Assembly (NCBI GenBank): GCA_041394265.1
Contig: JAWKIO010000006.1
Span: forward strand, 372,001-436,000
DNA from: Acidimicrobiales bacterium
GTDB lineage: Bacteria > Actinomycetota > Acidimicrobiia > Acidimicrobiales > SZUA-35
Length of the DNA: 64,000 nucleotides
Reading direction: 5' to 3'
Each line of letters opens with the position of its first letter. Positions within the stretch are counted from its first letter, which is position 1. A program made the translations under genes and the position numbers. Shown piece by piece: positions 35,603 through 42,811 of the stretch. The notes under the pieces are model-generated. The model did no database searches and was not told where the DNA came from. It saw only the letters and a program-made list of their open reading frames with translations.

Positions 35603-36502
35603 CTAGGTCTCCAAGGGGCGGACGATGCTGGCCAGGTCGGCCAGTTCGCTCGACCAGTCGTCGGGCTCGGTGACCGGGATGATGACGAACTTGGAGAAGC
35701 CGACGTCGACGAACCGGCCGATGGCGGCCGGTAGTTGCTCGGCGTCGGGGACGATGTCGGAGGGCTCGGCGTCGGGATTGCGAGCCTTGACGATCGCGGT
35801 CATGGCGTCGGACACCGGCTCGCCGGGTCGTCGGTAGGGAATCAGCGCCCCGAAGTGCTCGGGGTCGATCTCGCGCTCGTGCTCGGCGGCGATCGCCTCG
35901 ATCGTGACCCGGGCCTCGGAGACCTGCTTCGGCGTGCAGAACGACGGCAGCCAACCGTCGCCCATCCGCCCGATGCGCTTCAGTTCGAGCGGGGCGATGC
36001 CGCCGAGCCACACGTCCATCGGCGACTGGATGGGTTTCGGCCTGATCGTCACGTCGTCGATGGTGAAGCGCTTGCCGGCGTGCGACACGTGGTCCTCAGC
36101 CCAGAGCCGCTTCATCAGCGGCAACGCCTCGTTGAACCAACCACCGCGATCGGTCCGCTCCACGCCGAACGCCTGGTGCTCGGCCGAGTTGGCGACCCCG
36201 AGCCCGAAGGCCGGCAGCAGCCGCCCGTTCGACAACCGATCGAGACTCGCCAGCGACTTCGCAAGCACCACGGGATTGCGCCCGGGAAGCACCATGACCG
36301 ACATGCCGACCTTCAGCTTCTTCGTGCGGGCCACGGCGAACGCCATGCCGACCAGCGGGTCGGGGCACTCGCCCGTGATCCGTTCCGACAGCCAGAGCGA
36401 GTCGAATCGCTCCCGTTCGAGTGCGTCGACCAGTTCGCCGAAGCGGTCCTGATCGTTCGTCTCACTTCGTGTCCCGAGTCCGTACCCCACGCGAATCTTC
36501 AC
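35603..36502 (-). CDS. LLM-class flavin-dependent oxidoreductase (putative F420)
   Basis: A 299-residue luciferase-like monooxygenase-fold enzyme. It has ERFDSLWLSERITG near residue 35, KLKVGMSVMVLPGRNPVVLA, SLDRLSNGRLLPAFGLGV and FTIDDVTIRPKPIQSPMDVW, the usual series of motifs. GTG 36502 is preceded 6 nt upstream by GAGTCT on the minus strand, a weak -10-like element. A second LLM enzyme starts divergently 119 bp away. The substrate is unknown, and F420 use is inferred from the family. Confidence 0.88.
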   Translation of the reverse strand: MKIRVGYGLGTRSETNDQDRFGELVDALERERFDSLWLSERITGECPDPLVGMAFAVARTKKLKVGMSVMVLPGRNPVVLAKSLASLDRLSNGRLLPAFGLGVANSAEHQAFGVERTDRGGWFNEALPLMKRLWAEDHVSHAGKRFTIDDVTIRPKPIQSPMDVWLGGIAPLELKRIGRMGDGWLPSFCTPKQVSEARVTIEAIAAEHEREIDPEHFGALIPYRRPGEPVSDAMTAIVKARNPDAEPSDIVPDAEQLPAAIGRFVDVGFSKFVIIPVTEPDDWSSELADLASIVRPLET

Positions 36503-36608
36503 CGGCTCAGACTCGCACGCTTCGCCCTGCGCCGCACTTCCGGTCAGCTCGACCCGTTCGCCCCCTTTGATACGGCTGGACCCGTTCGCCCCATCGATGC
36601 AGCGCGGC

Positions 36609-36614
36609 TACGTT
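36609..36614 (+). promoter_or_regulatory. -10-like TACGTT for the LLM gene at 36622
   Basis: TACGTT ends 7 nt before GTG 36622, with no ribosome-binding site. Confidence 0.5.
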
Positions 36615-36621
36615 CGGCCGG

Positions 36622-37503
36622 GTGAAAACAGGACTCGCCTTCGCCAACACCGGACCATTCGCCAACCTCGAGGGGCTCGTCGACCTCGCTCAGTCGTGTG
36701 AACGGGCGGGCATCGAATCGCTCTGGACCGTCGAGCACGTGATCTGGCCGACCGAGTACGACTCCGCCTACCCCTACTCACCCACCGGCAAGATGCCCGG
36801 CGACAAGACCTCGGCCATCCCCGACCCGCTGATCTGGTTGGCGTTCGTCGCCGCCCACACGACCGAGCTCGTGCTCGGTACCGGGATACTGATCCTGCCC
36901 GAGCGCAATCCGGTGGTGCTGGCCAAGGAGGTCGCCACCCTCGACCACCTGTCCAAGGGTCGGCTCGAACTCGGTATCGGGGTGGGCTGGCTCGAGGAGG
37001 AGTTCGATGCGCTCGGCGTGCCGTGGGCCGCTCGGGGCAAGCGCACCGACGAGTACATCGCCGCCATGCGTGCCCTGTGGGCGAGCGACGACGCCGACTT
37101 CGACGGCGAGTTCGTGTCGTTCACCAACGTCAGCTCCAACCCGAAGCCCACCCGCTCGGTCCCGTTCGTGATCGGGGGCCACTCCGAGGCTGCCGCCCGC
37201 CGCGCCGGACGTCTGGGCGACGGCTTCTTCCCCGGCAAGGGTTCGATCAGTCAGCTGCGCGAGCTGTTCGACATCGTCCACCAGAGTGCCGCCGACGCCG
37301 GGCGTGACCCGCTCGCCATCGAGATGACCGCCGCACACCCCGGCATCATGGGCGATGATCCGGTCGGTGCCGCCCAGGAACTCGCCAGCATCGGTGTGAC
37401 CCGCACCATCCTCCCGGCGTTCCTCCTGCTCGGCGCCGAGGGCGCCGAGGCAAAGGCCACCGAACTTGCCGAGAAGATCATCGCCCCCATCGCCAACGTC
37501 TGA
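36622..37503 (+). CDS. LLM-class F420-dependent oxidoreductase (TIGR03619-like)
   Basis: A 293-residue member of the TIGR03619-like group. It begins MKTGLAFANTGPFANLEGL, then SLWTVEHVIWPTEYDSAYPY, TELVLGTGILILPERNPVVL, LDHLSKGRLELGIGVGWLEE and AWGARGKRTDEYI-like sequence (VPWAARGKRTDEYIAAMRAL). GTG 36622 follows TACGTT by 7 nt. It is the third LLM enzyme in the window and is divergent from the second. It ends in a hairpin shared with the AbiEi/DUF559-like gene. Confidence 0.9.
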   Translation: MKTGLAFANTGPFANLEGLVDLAQSCERAGIESLWTVEHVIWPTEYDSAYPYSPTGKMPGDKTSAIPDPLIWLAFVAAHTTELVLGTGILILPERNPVVLAKEVATLDHLSKGRLELGIGVGWLEEEFDALGVPWAARGKRTDEYIAAMRALWASDDADFDGEFVSFTNVSSNPKPTRSVPFVIGGHSEAAARRAGRLGDGFFPGKGSISQLRELFDIVHQSAADAGRDPLAIEMTAAHPGIMGDDPVGAAQELASIGVTRTILPAFLLLGAEGAEAKATELAEKIIAPIANV

Positions 37504-37535
37504 GCAACCTCAGCCCGAGGACCCTCCACTCCGAA

Positions 37536-37575
37536 ATGGGACAAAACCGACCGCTCGTGGTCGGTGTTGTCCCAT
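37536..37575. terminator. 17-bp inverted repeat, family B copy 1
   Basis: ATGGGACAAAACCGACC (37536-37552) pairs with GGTCGGTGTTGTCCCAT (37559-37575) with one mismatch and a 6-nt loop. It lies between converging genes. A second copy is at 38614-38657. Confidence 0.8.
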
Positions 37576-37597
37576 CTGGGCTGGGCTGGGCCATCGG

Positions 37598-38554
37598 TCA
37601 GGCCACCAGGCCGTTGTCGATTCGGAACCGGGCGGCGGCGACGATGTGGTCGACGAATCGGTCGGGGTGGTGGGCCTGCCACCACGTGACGTAGAACATC
37701 CGCCAGCCGACGCTGCCGAGGTGGATGTCGCGCACGTTGTCGGCGTCGACGACCTTCGGGCCCCAGTGGAAGGTCTGGCTGTGGCCCTCGATCCCGATGA
37801 GTACGTTCGGAATGGCGACGTCGATCCGGTAGACGTGCCCGTCGACGACCACCTCGTACTGGAGCTCGATCGGCGGCAGATCACGATGACGGAGCAGCCG
37901 CTCGATGACTCGCTCGAACCAGGAATCGGTGACGCCGTCCGCACGCCTCGGGTCGTTGAGCACACGGTCGAGGGCTGCCACACCTCGGCTTCCGGCTGCA
38001 CGATGTCGATCGGCCGTCTCTCGAAGCCAGGCCATCGACGACGTGCGAGAGAACTCGTCGACCGCCCGCTCCACCAGATGAGGTGAGTCCCAGCCCAGCT
38101 GACAGACCGCAGCGGCGCGGCTCACGACGGGCAATCCGTCGACCGCAGTCACGTCTCGCGCCGGATCGATCGCTGCGCTTCGACGGATGTCGATGCCGCT
38201 GACGCTGGTCTTGGCCTTCGACGGGAGCCAGATCGATGGCGTCGGCGGATGCTCCGGGATCAGCCCGTGCAACGCCGCCGCCGAACCATGCGAGAGCACC
38301 CCGCCAGTTGACGTGCCGTCGCGATGATCCTGCCGAGTGGCCAGGGTGGCGACGTGGAGCTGTTGTCGCTGGGTCGGCGGCGCCGAACGCAGCAGGTAGA
38401 CCCTGGGGTGAGGTCGCAAGAGCTGGCCCTGCTCGACTGCCCGACGAAGCCGGCGCTGTTCGATTCCTGCAGTGGCGGCCTCGGATGCATGGAAGGTGCC
38501 GTGTCGAGAGGCCGCGAGCTCGACGACGGCATGCCACGCCGTGTCGTTTCGCAT
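37598..38554 (-). CDS. AbiEi-like HTH fused to DUF559-type nuclease-like domain
   Basis: A 318-residue protein. Residues ~1-70 (AWHAVVELAASRHGTFHASE, LLRPHPRVYLLR) match the winged-helix N-terminus of AbiEi-type antitoxins. The C-terminal part (LQYEVVVDGHVYRIDVAIP, LIGIEGHSQTFHWG, GWRMFYVTWW) has the D...E-x-G spacing of DUF559/Vsr-like endonuclease folds, common in actinobacterial lone proteins. There is no AbiEii toxin partner. ATG 38554 is supported by TAGCGT ending 7 nt upstream on the minus strand. The two similar hairpins at 37536 and 38614 flank the gene. Confidence 0.72.
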   Translation of the reverse strand: MRNDTAWHAVVELAASRHGTFHASEAATAGIEQRRLRRAVEQGQLLRPHPRVYLLRSAPPTQRQQLHVATLATRQDHRDGTSTGGVLSHGSAAALHGLIPEHPPTPSIWLPSKAKTSVSGIDIRRSAAIDPARDVTAVDGLPVVSRAAAVCQLGWDSPHLVERAVDEFSRTSSMAWLRETADRHRAAGSRGVAALDRVLNDPRRADGVTDSWFERVIERLLRHRDLPPIELQYEVVVDGHVYRIDVAIPNVLIGIEGHSQTFHWGPKVVDADNVRDIHLGSVGWRMFYVTWWQAHHPDRFVDHIVAAARFRIDNGLVA

Positions 38555-38561
38555 GGCCCGA

Positions 38562-38567
38562 ACGCTA
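38562..38567 (-). promoter_or_regulatory. -10-like TAGCGT for the AbiEi/DUF559-like gene
   Basis: TAGCGT reads from 38567 to 38562 on the minus strand and ends 7 nt before ATG 38554. Confidence 0.5.
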
Positions 38568-38613
38568 GCCACGCCCAGTGACAGCGGCGGACTCCACCCG
38601 ATCGATCCGGCCC

Positions 38614-38657
38614 AAATGGGACGAAACCGACCACGAACGGTCGGTTTTGTCCCATTT
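38614..38657. terminator. 19-bp inverted repeat, family B copy 2
   Basis: The arms 38614-38632 and 38639-38657 (AAATGGGACGAAACCGACC / GGTCGGTTTTGTCCCATTT) pair with one mismatch across ACGAAC. It follows the metallopeptidase gene on the minus strand and lies upstream of the AbiEi/DUF559 promoter. It is nearly the same sequence as the hairpin at 37536. Confidence 0.85.
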
Positions 38658-38678
38658 CGATTGGTGGGGACGGCTGGG

Positions 38679-39965
38679 TCAGAGGCAGCCGGTGGCGGTG
38701 ACGATGCCGTCGGATTCGGTCACCGTGCGCTTCGAACCGGCGGGGGCGGCGGCCGCCCAGTCGTCGAAGGCGGTCCCGAACTCGGCGGTGTCGGCCTCGG
38801 TGTCGCCGGTAACGGTGACGGCGGTGCAGACCTGCCCGGCCGAGCGCCAACTCACGTAGCGGTCGCCACCCCAGCCGTCGCCGACCTCGGGGCCGAACCA
38901 GAGGTTGAACGTGACCTCGCCCAGGACCCCGCGATCGAACGCGTCACCGCTCGGCGAGTCCTCGGCAACCGGCAACGCCGGTTCGCCGCTGTCGTAGGCA
39001 TCGAGGTGGAACACCTGCTCGGTGGTGGTCGGTGGCGAGTCGAAGAGAGCGTCGACCGCGTCGATGCCGCCGGCGTCGTAGATCGCCTGCACGAACGACG
39101 CCCCATCGGTGTAGGGCGAGATCTGTAGCTGGAGGACGAACATCGGCACCGTGAACAACAGGTCCAGGTCTTCGGGAGCGATCGCCCCCAGTTCGAGTGC
39201 GTCGAGCTCGGACTGTTCGGCAGGCGTCAGGCTGGCCCGCCACGCCTGTTCGACGAGCGTCGCACTGCCCTCCACCACGTGGAGGAAGCCACTGCCGATT
39301 TCGTCGTCGCTCAGGTCGTACTCCGGTCGGGACAATTCGAAGTACTGGTCGTCCCAGGCATGCGTCAGCTCGTGCACCATCACCATCTGGGTGTAGAGGT
39401 TCACCTCGGTGCCGTTGACGTTGAGCTCCCCGGTCTCGGTGTTGTAGGCGCCCACCACCCCCAGCTCGAGCGTGGTCCGCAGCGCGTCGGCGAGGTCGAC
39501 GTCGGGTTCGATGAGCCCGAGCGACCGCAGCGAGTCGCCGCTGTTTCGCAGATCCTCCTCGGCATCGGCGAAGTCGGCGAGCAGGAACTCGTCGAACGCC
39601 GCCTCGTCGATGAAGTTGACGGTCGGGAAGGTCTTGAACGGGCGACCGCCCTTGAACTCCTCGATGAACGCCACGGCGTCGCAGACCTCGATGATCGTGC
39701 CCTCAGGACAGCCGTCGACTGGCGTCCCGGCCGTGGTCTCGTCGCCGTCATCGTTCGACTCGGGCGAAGCGGTGCCCTCGGCCGACGAGGTGAGTCCTCC
39801 CGTCGCCGCCTCGGCGTCACTGGTTCCGAACCGCCGACCCGTGACGGCGACCAGGGCGACCAACACGAGTGCGGCCGCAGCAACGGCAGCGAGCGCCAGT
39901 CGTGCCCCTTCGGGCACGCGCCCCGCGGTGGGCGGAGGCGATGAAGGTGGTGCGGGAACGTTCAT
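38679..39965 (-). CDS. Membrane-anchored zinc metallopeptidase (HEXXH)
   Basis: A 428-residue protein with one membrane segment (about 21-42) near the N-terminus, so the bulk is probably extracytoplasmic. HELTHAW at 198-204 is an HEXXH zinc motif with a downstream Glu in VVEGSATLVEQ (Glu232) that could be the third ligand, as in gluzincin-like peptidases. Two Cys (86 and 95) stand in the spacer before the catalytic domain. ATG 39965 is preceded 9 nt upstream by GATACT on the minus strand. Its substrate is unknown. The gene is divergent from the trehalose phosphatase fusion gene. Confidence 0.82.
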   Translation of the reverse strand: MNVPAPPSSPPPTAGRVPEGARLALAAVAAAALVLVALVAVTGRRFGTSDAEAATGGLTSSAEGTASPESNDDGDETTAGTPVDGCPEGTIIEVCDAVAFIEEFKGGRPFKTFPTVNFIDEAAFDEFLLADFADAEEDLRNSGDSLRSLGLIEPDVDLADALRTTLELGVVGAYNTETGELNVNGTEVNLYTQMVMVHELTHAWDDQYFELSRPEYDLSDDEIGSGFLHVVEGSATLVEQAWRASLTPAEQSELDALELGAIAPEDLDLLFTVPMFVLQLQISPYTDGASFVQAIYDAGGIDAVDALFDSPPTTTEQVFHLDAYDSGEPALPVAEDSPSGDAFDRGVLGEVTFNLWFGPEVGDGWGGDRYVSWRSAGQVCTAVTVTGDTEADTAEFGTAFDDWAAAAPAGSKRTVTESDGIVTATGCL

Positions 39966-40087
39966 GACGAGGTCAGTATCGGCGGCGAAGCGGGTGCGCT
40001 GTAGTCCGCCGATGGTACCGAGCGAACCACTCGAGGTCGGGTCGCCCGAAGGCTGCGGAGGTCCGGGTGGTGGCAGGATTCTTTCGA

Positions 40088-40093
40088 TAGGTT
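40088..40093 (+). promoter_or_regulatory. -10-like TAGGTT for the OtsB-GH15 gene
   Basis: TAGGTT ends 7 nt before ATG 40101, in an AT-rich stretch (TTTCGATAGGTTTTGG), with no ribosome-binding site. Confidence 0.5.
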
Positions 40094-40100
40094 TTGGCCC

Positions 40101-42650
40101 ATGACGACCGACAGCCTCGGTGAGCTGGGCGAGCGCATCCGCCAGCTGGCTCGTGTGCCGAATCTGCTGGTGGCGTGCGACTACGACGGCACGATGGCCG
40201 AACTCACCGATGATCCGATGCAGGCGTTTCCGCATCGCAATTCGGTGGCTGCGGTCCGGGCACTGGCTGAGCAAGCCAACACGCACGTTGCTGTCATCAG
40301 CGGTCGCAGCCTCCGCGACCTCGCCACGCTGTCACGCTTTCCCGAGGAGATCCGCCTCGTCGGCAGCCACGGCAGCGAGTTCGACCTCGGGTTCAGCGCC
40401 GAACTCTCCGACGAGCTGATCGAGCGTCGTCGCCAGATCACCGAGGCGGTGCAGGCAATCGGCGCTCGCCACGGCGCCCGGGTCGAAGGCAAGCCCACCG
40501 GCGTCGTCCTGCACTTCCGCGGCCTCCCGCCGGAGGTGGCCGATGCCGCACGGGCCGAGGTCGTCCGCGGTCCCGCCGGTCTGCCCGGTATCAGCACTCG
40601 TAACGGCCGCGACGTGGTCGAGATGTCGGTGATCCAAACCAACAAGGGTTGGGCGCTCGACACGATCCGATCACAGGTGGGCGCCAGCGCCGTGGTCTTC
40701 GTCGGCGACGACGTCACCGACGAAGACGCCTTCCGCACCCTCGCCGGGCCCGATGTCGGTATCAAGGTCGGCGAGGGCAAGACCGCCGCCGGCTTCCGGG
40801 TCCACGACATCGAGACCGTTGCGCAGATCCTGGCGCTCCTCGGCGAGCTCCGCTCCGACTGGCTGCGAGGCTCGGGACTCGTGCCGCTCGAGGAACACAC
40901 GATGCTGTCCGACCTGCGCACGGCAGCGATCATCTCGCCGACGGCGAGGATCAGCTGGTTGTGTGCTCCGCGCATCGATTCGGCCGCCGTCTTCGCCGAA
41001 CTGCTGGGCGGCCCTTCGGCCGGATACTTCGCCATCACCGACGCCAACGGCGACGGCCCGATCGACCAGCGGTATGTCTCGGGCTCCATGATCGCCGAGT
41101 CCAGGTTCAACGGGTTCACCCTCACCGACTACCTCGACGTCTCCAACGACCGCTCACAACGCCTCGCCGGCCGCTCCGATCTGCTCCGAGTGCTCGAAGC
41201 GTCCGCTAGCGGCAGCGGCGGCACGGCCCGCATCGAGTTCGCACCGAGGCTCGACTTCGGTCGTTTCCCGACACGGCTCGAAATCCGCGACGACGGCGTC
41301 GCCGTCATGGGCACTGCCGACCTCATGGTGCTCCGCTCCCCCGGGGTCGAATGGACCCTGATGCCCGACGGCCACAATGTCACTGCGGTCGGCGTTGCCG
41401 ATCTGTCGAACGGTCCGGTCGCCCTCGAGCTTCGCGCCGGCACCGGCACCTTGCGCGAGGACTCTCGGACCGAACCCGATCGACGCGACGAGACCGAGCG
41501 TTTCTGGCGCTCGTGGCTCTCCCAGCTCGAGCTCCCGGGCATCGAGCGCGAGCTCGTCGGCCGCAGCGCACTCACCCTGAAGGGTCTCTGCCACGGCCCG
41601 ACGGGCGCCATCGTCGCTGCCGCGACGATGAGCCTGCCCGAGCACCTCGGCGGCGTCCGCAACTGGGACTTCCGCTACTGCTGGCTGCGCCACGCATCGC
41701 TCACGGCCTCGGCCCTCGCCCGCCTCGGGTCCCACGTCGAAGGCATGGCGTTCCTCGACTGGGTGCTCAACATCTTGTCGACCCGCTCCGACCCCGAGCG
41801 CCTGGCCCCGCTCTACAACGTCACCGGCCGCCACCTTCCACCCGAGGCCGAGATCACCGAACTCCCGGGCTACGGCGGGTCCCGCCCGGTCCGGGTGGGC
41901 AACGCCGCCGAGGGGCAGGTCCAACTCGACGTCTTCGGCCCGATCGTCGATCTCGTGCACACCCTGCTGTCACGGGGCGAGGCGCTCTCGTCGGAGCACT
42001 GGCGTCTCGTCGAATCGATGGTGCTCGCCGTGTCGCGACGCTGGACCGAGCCCGACCACGGCATCTGGGAGATCCGCAAGCCCCCGAGACATCACGTGTA
42101 CTCCAAGGTCATGTGCTGGGTGTCGGTCGACCGGGCCATCTCGATCGCCGACCAGTTCCTCGATCGGGAACCGGCGGCGTGGGTCGATCTGCGGGCCGAG
42201 ATCGCCACCGACATCCTCACGCACGGATGGAAGCCCGATCGGGGCACGTTCACTGCGGCCTACGACGGTGACGACCTCGACGCCTCGGTACTCGCTGTCG
42301 GCCTGAGTGGTTTGCTCCCGCCCGACGACCCGCGCTTCGTCTCGACTGTCAACACCGTCGAGCGTGAACTCCGCAACGGCAACACGGTCTATCGCTATCT
42401 CGAAGACGACGGGCTCCCGGGGCGCGAGGGCGGTTTCCACCTCATGACCTCGTGGCTGATCGACTCGCTCGACCTCGTCGGCCGGCGAGACGAGGCCATC
42501 GAGTTGTTCGGCGAACTCTGCGCCCTCACCGGCGGCACCGGGCTCCTCACCGAGCAGTACGACCCGGCCAGCCGACGAGCCCTCGGCAACCTCCCGCAGG
42601 CCTACAGCCACCTCGGCCTGATCAACAACGCCCTGAACCTCGATCGATAA
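40101..42650 (+). CDS. otsB: Trehalose-6-phosphate phosphatase fused to GH15-type hydrolase
   Basis: An 849-residue fusion. The N-terminal HAD phosphatase (1-255) has ACDYDGTMAEL (Asp27, Asp29), HVAVISGRS, and VFVGDDVTDEDAF, the OtsB signature. The C-terminal GH15-type part (about 262-849) has RISWLCAPRIDS, RNWDFRYCWLR, the general-acid region HGIWEIR (Glu657), YSKVMCWVSVDRA and GNLPQAYSHLGLINNA. It could turn trehalose-6-phosphate into trehalose and then glucose. At residue 531 a His stands where GH15 enzymes usually have the Asp of WLRDA. That single G-to-C change may weaken or abolish hydrolysis. ATG 40101 follows TAGGTT by 7 nt. Confidence 0.85.
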   Translation: MTTDSLGELGERIRQLARVPNLLVACDYDGTMAELTDDPMQAFPHRNSVAAVRALAEQANTHVAVISGRSLRDLATLSRFPEEIRLVGSHGSEFDLGFSAELSDELIERRRQITEAVQAIGARHGARVEGKPTGVVLHFRGLPPEVADAARAEVVRGPAGLPGISTRNGRDVVEMSVIQTNKGWALDTIRSQVGASAVVFVGDDVTDEDAFRTLAGPDVGIKVGEGKTAAGFRVHDIETVAQILALLGELRSDWLRGSGLVPLEEHTMLSDLRTAAIISPTARISWLCAPRIDSAAVFAELLGGPSAGYFAITDANGDGPIDQRYVSGSMIAESRFNGFTLTDYLDVSNDRSQRLAGRSDLLRVLEASASGSGGTARIEFAPRLDFGRFPTRLEIRDDGVAVMGTADLMVLRSPGVEWTLMPDGHNVTAVGVADLSNGPVALELRAGTGTLREDSRTEPDRRDETERFWRSWLSQLELPGIERELVGRSALTLKGLCHGPTGAIVAAATMSLPEHLGGVRNWDFRYCWLRHASLTASALARLGSHVEGMAFLDWVLNILSTRSDPERLAPLYNVTGRHLPPEAEITELPGYGGSRPVRVGNAAEGQVQLDVFGPIVDLVHTLLSRGEALSSEHWRLVESMVLAVSRRWTEPDHGIWEIRKPPRHHVYSKVMCWVSVDRAISIADQFLDREPAAWVDLRAEIATDILTHGWKPDRGTFTAAYDGDDLDASVLAVGLSGLLPPDDPRFVSTVNTVERELRNGNTVYRYLEDDGLPGREGGFHLMTSWLIDSLDLVGRRDEAIELFGELCALTGGTGLLTEQYDPASRRALGNLPQAYSHLGLINNALNLDR

Positions 42651-42674
42651 CCGCCAGAGCCCGCCTCTCTCCCC

Positions 42675-42727
42675 GGCAACTTTGGCGAGTTGACACCGCT
42701 GAGCGGTGCGAACTCTCCAAAGTTGCC
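42675..42727. terminator. 17-bp inverted repeat with internal stem, family A copy 2
   Basis: GGCAACTTTGGCGAGTT (42675-42691) pairs with AACTCTCCAAAGTTGCC (42711-42727) with one mismatch, and the loop holds CACCGC/GCGGTG. It lies between the converging OtsB-GH15 and giant surface-protein genes. The arms and the loop core (ACACC.CTGAGCGG) match the copy at 35543. Confidence 0.85.
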
Positions 42728-42811
42728 AGAGCCCGAGCGAAGCGAGGTTGCTCTGGCGGAACGAGAAGTACCGCCTCGGCGCAGCCGAGCCCACGCCCTG
42801 CCGGAGAGTGG

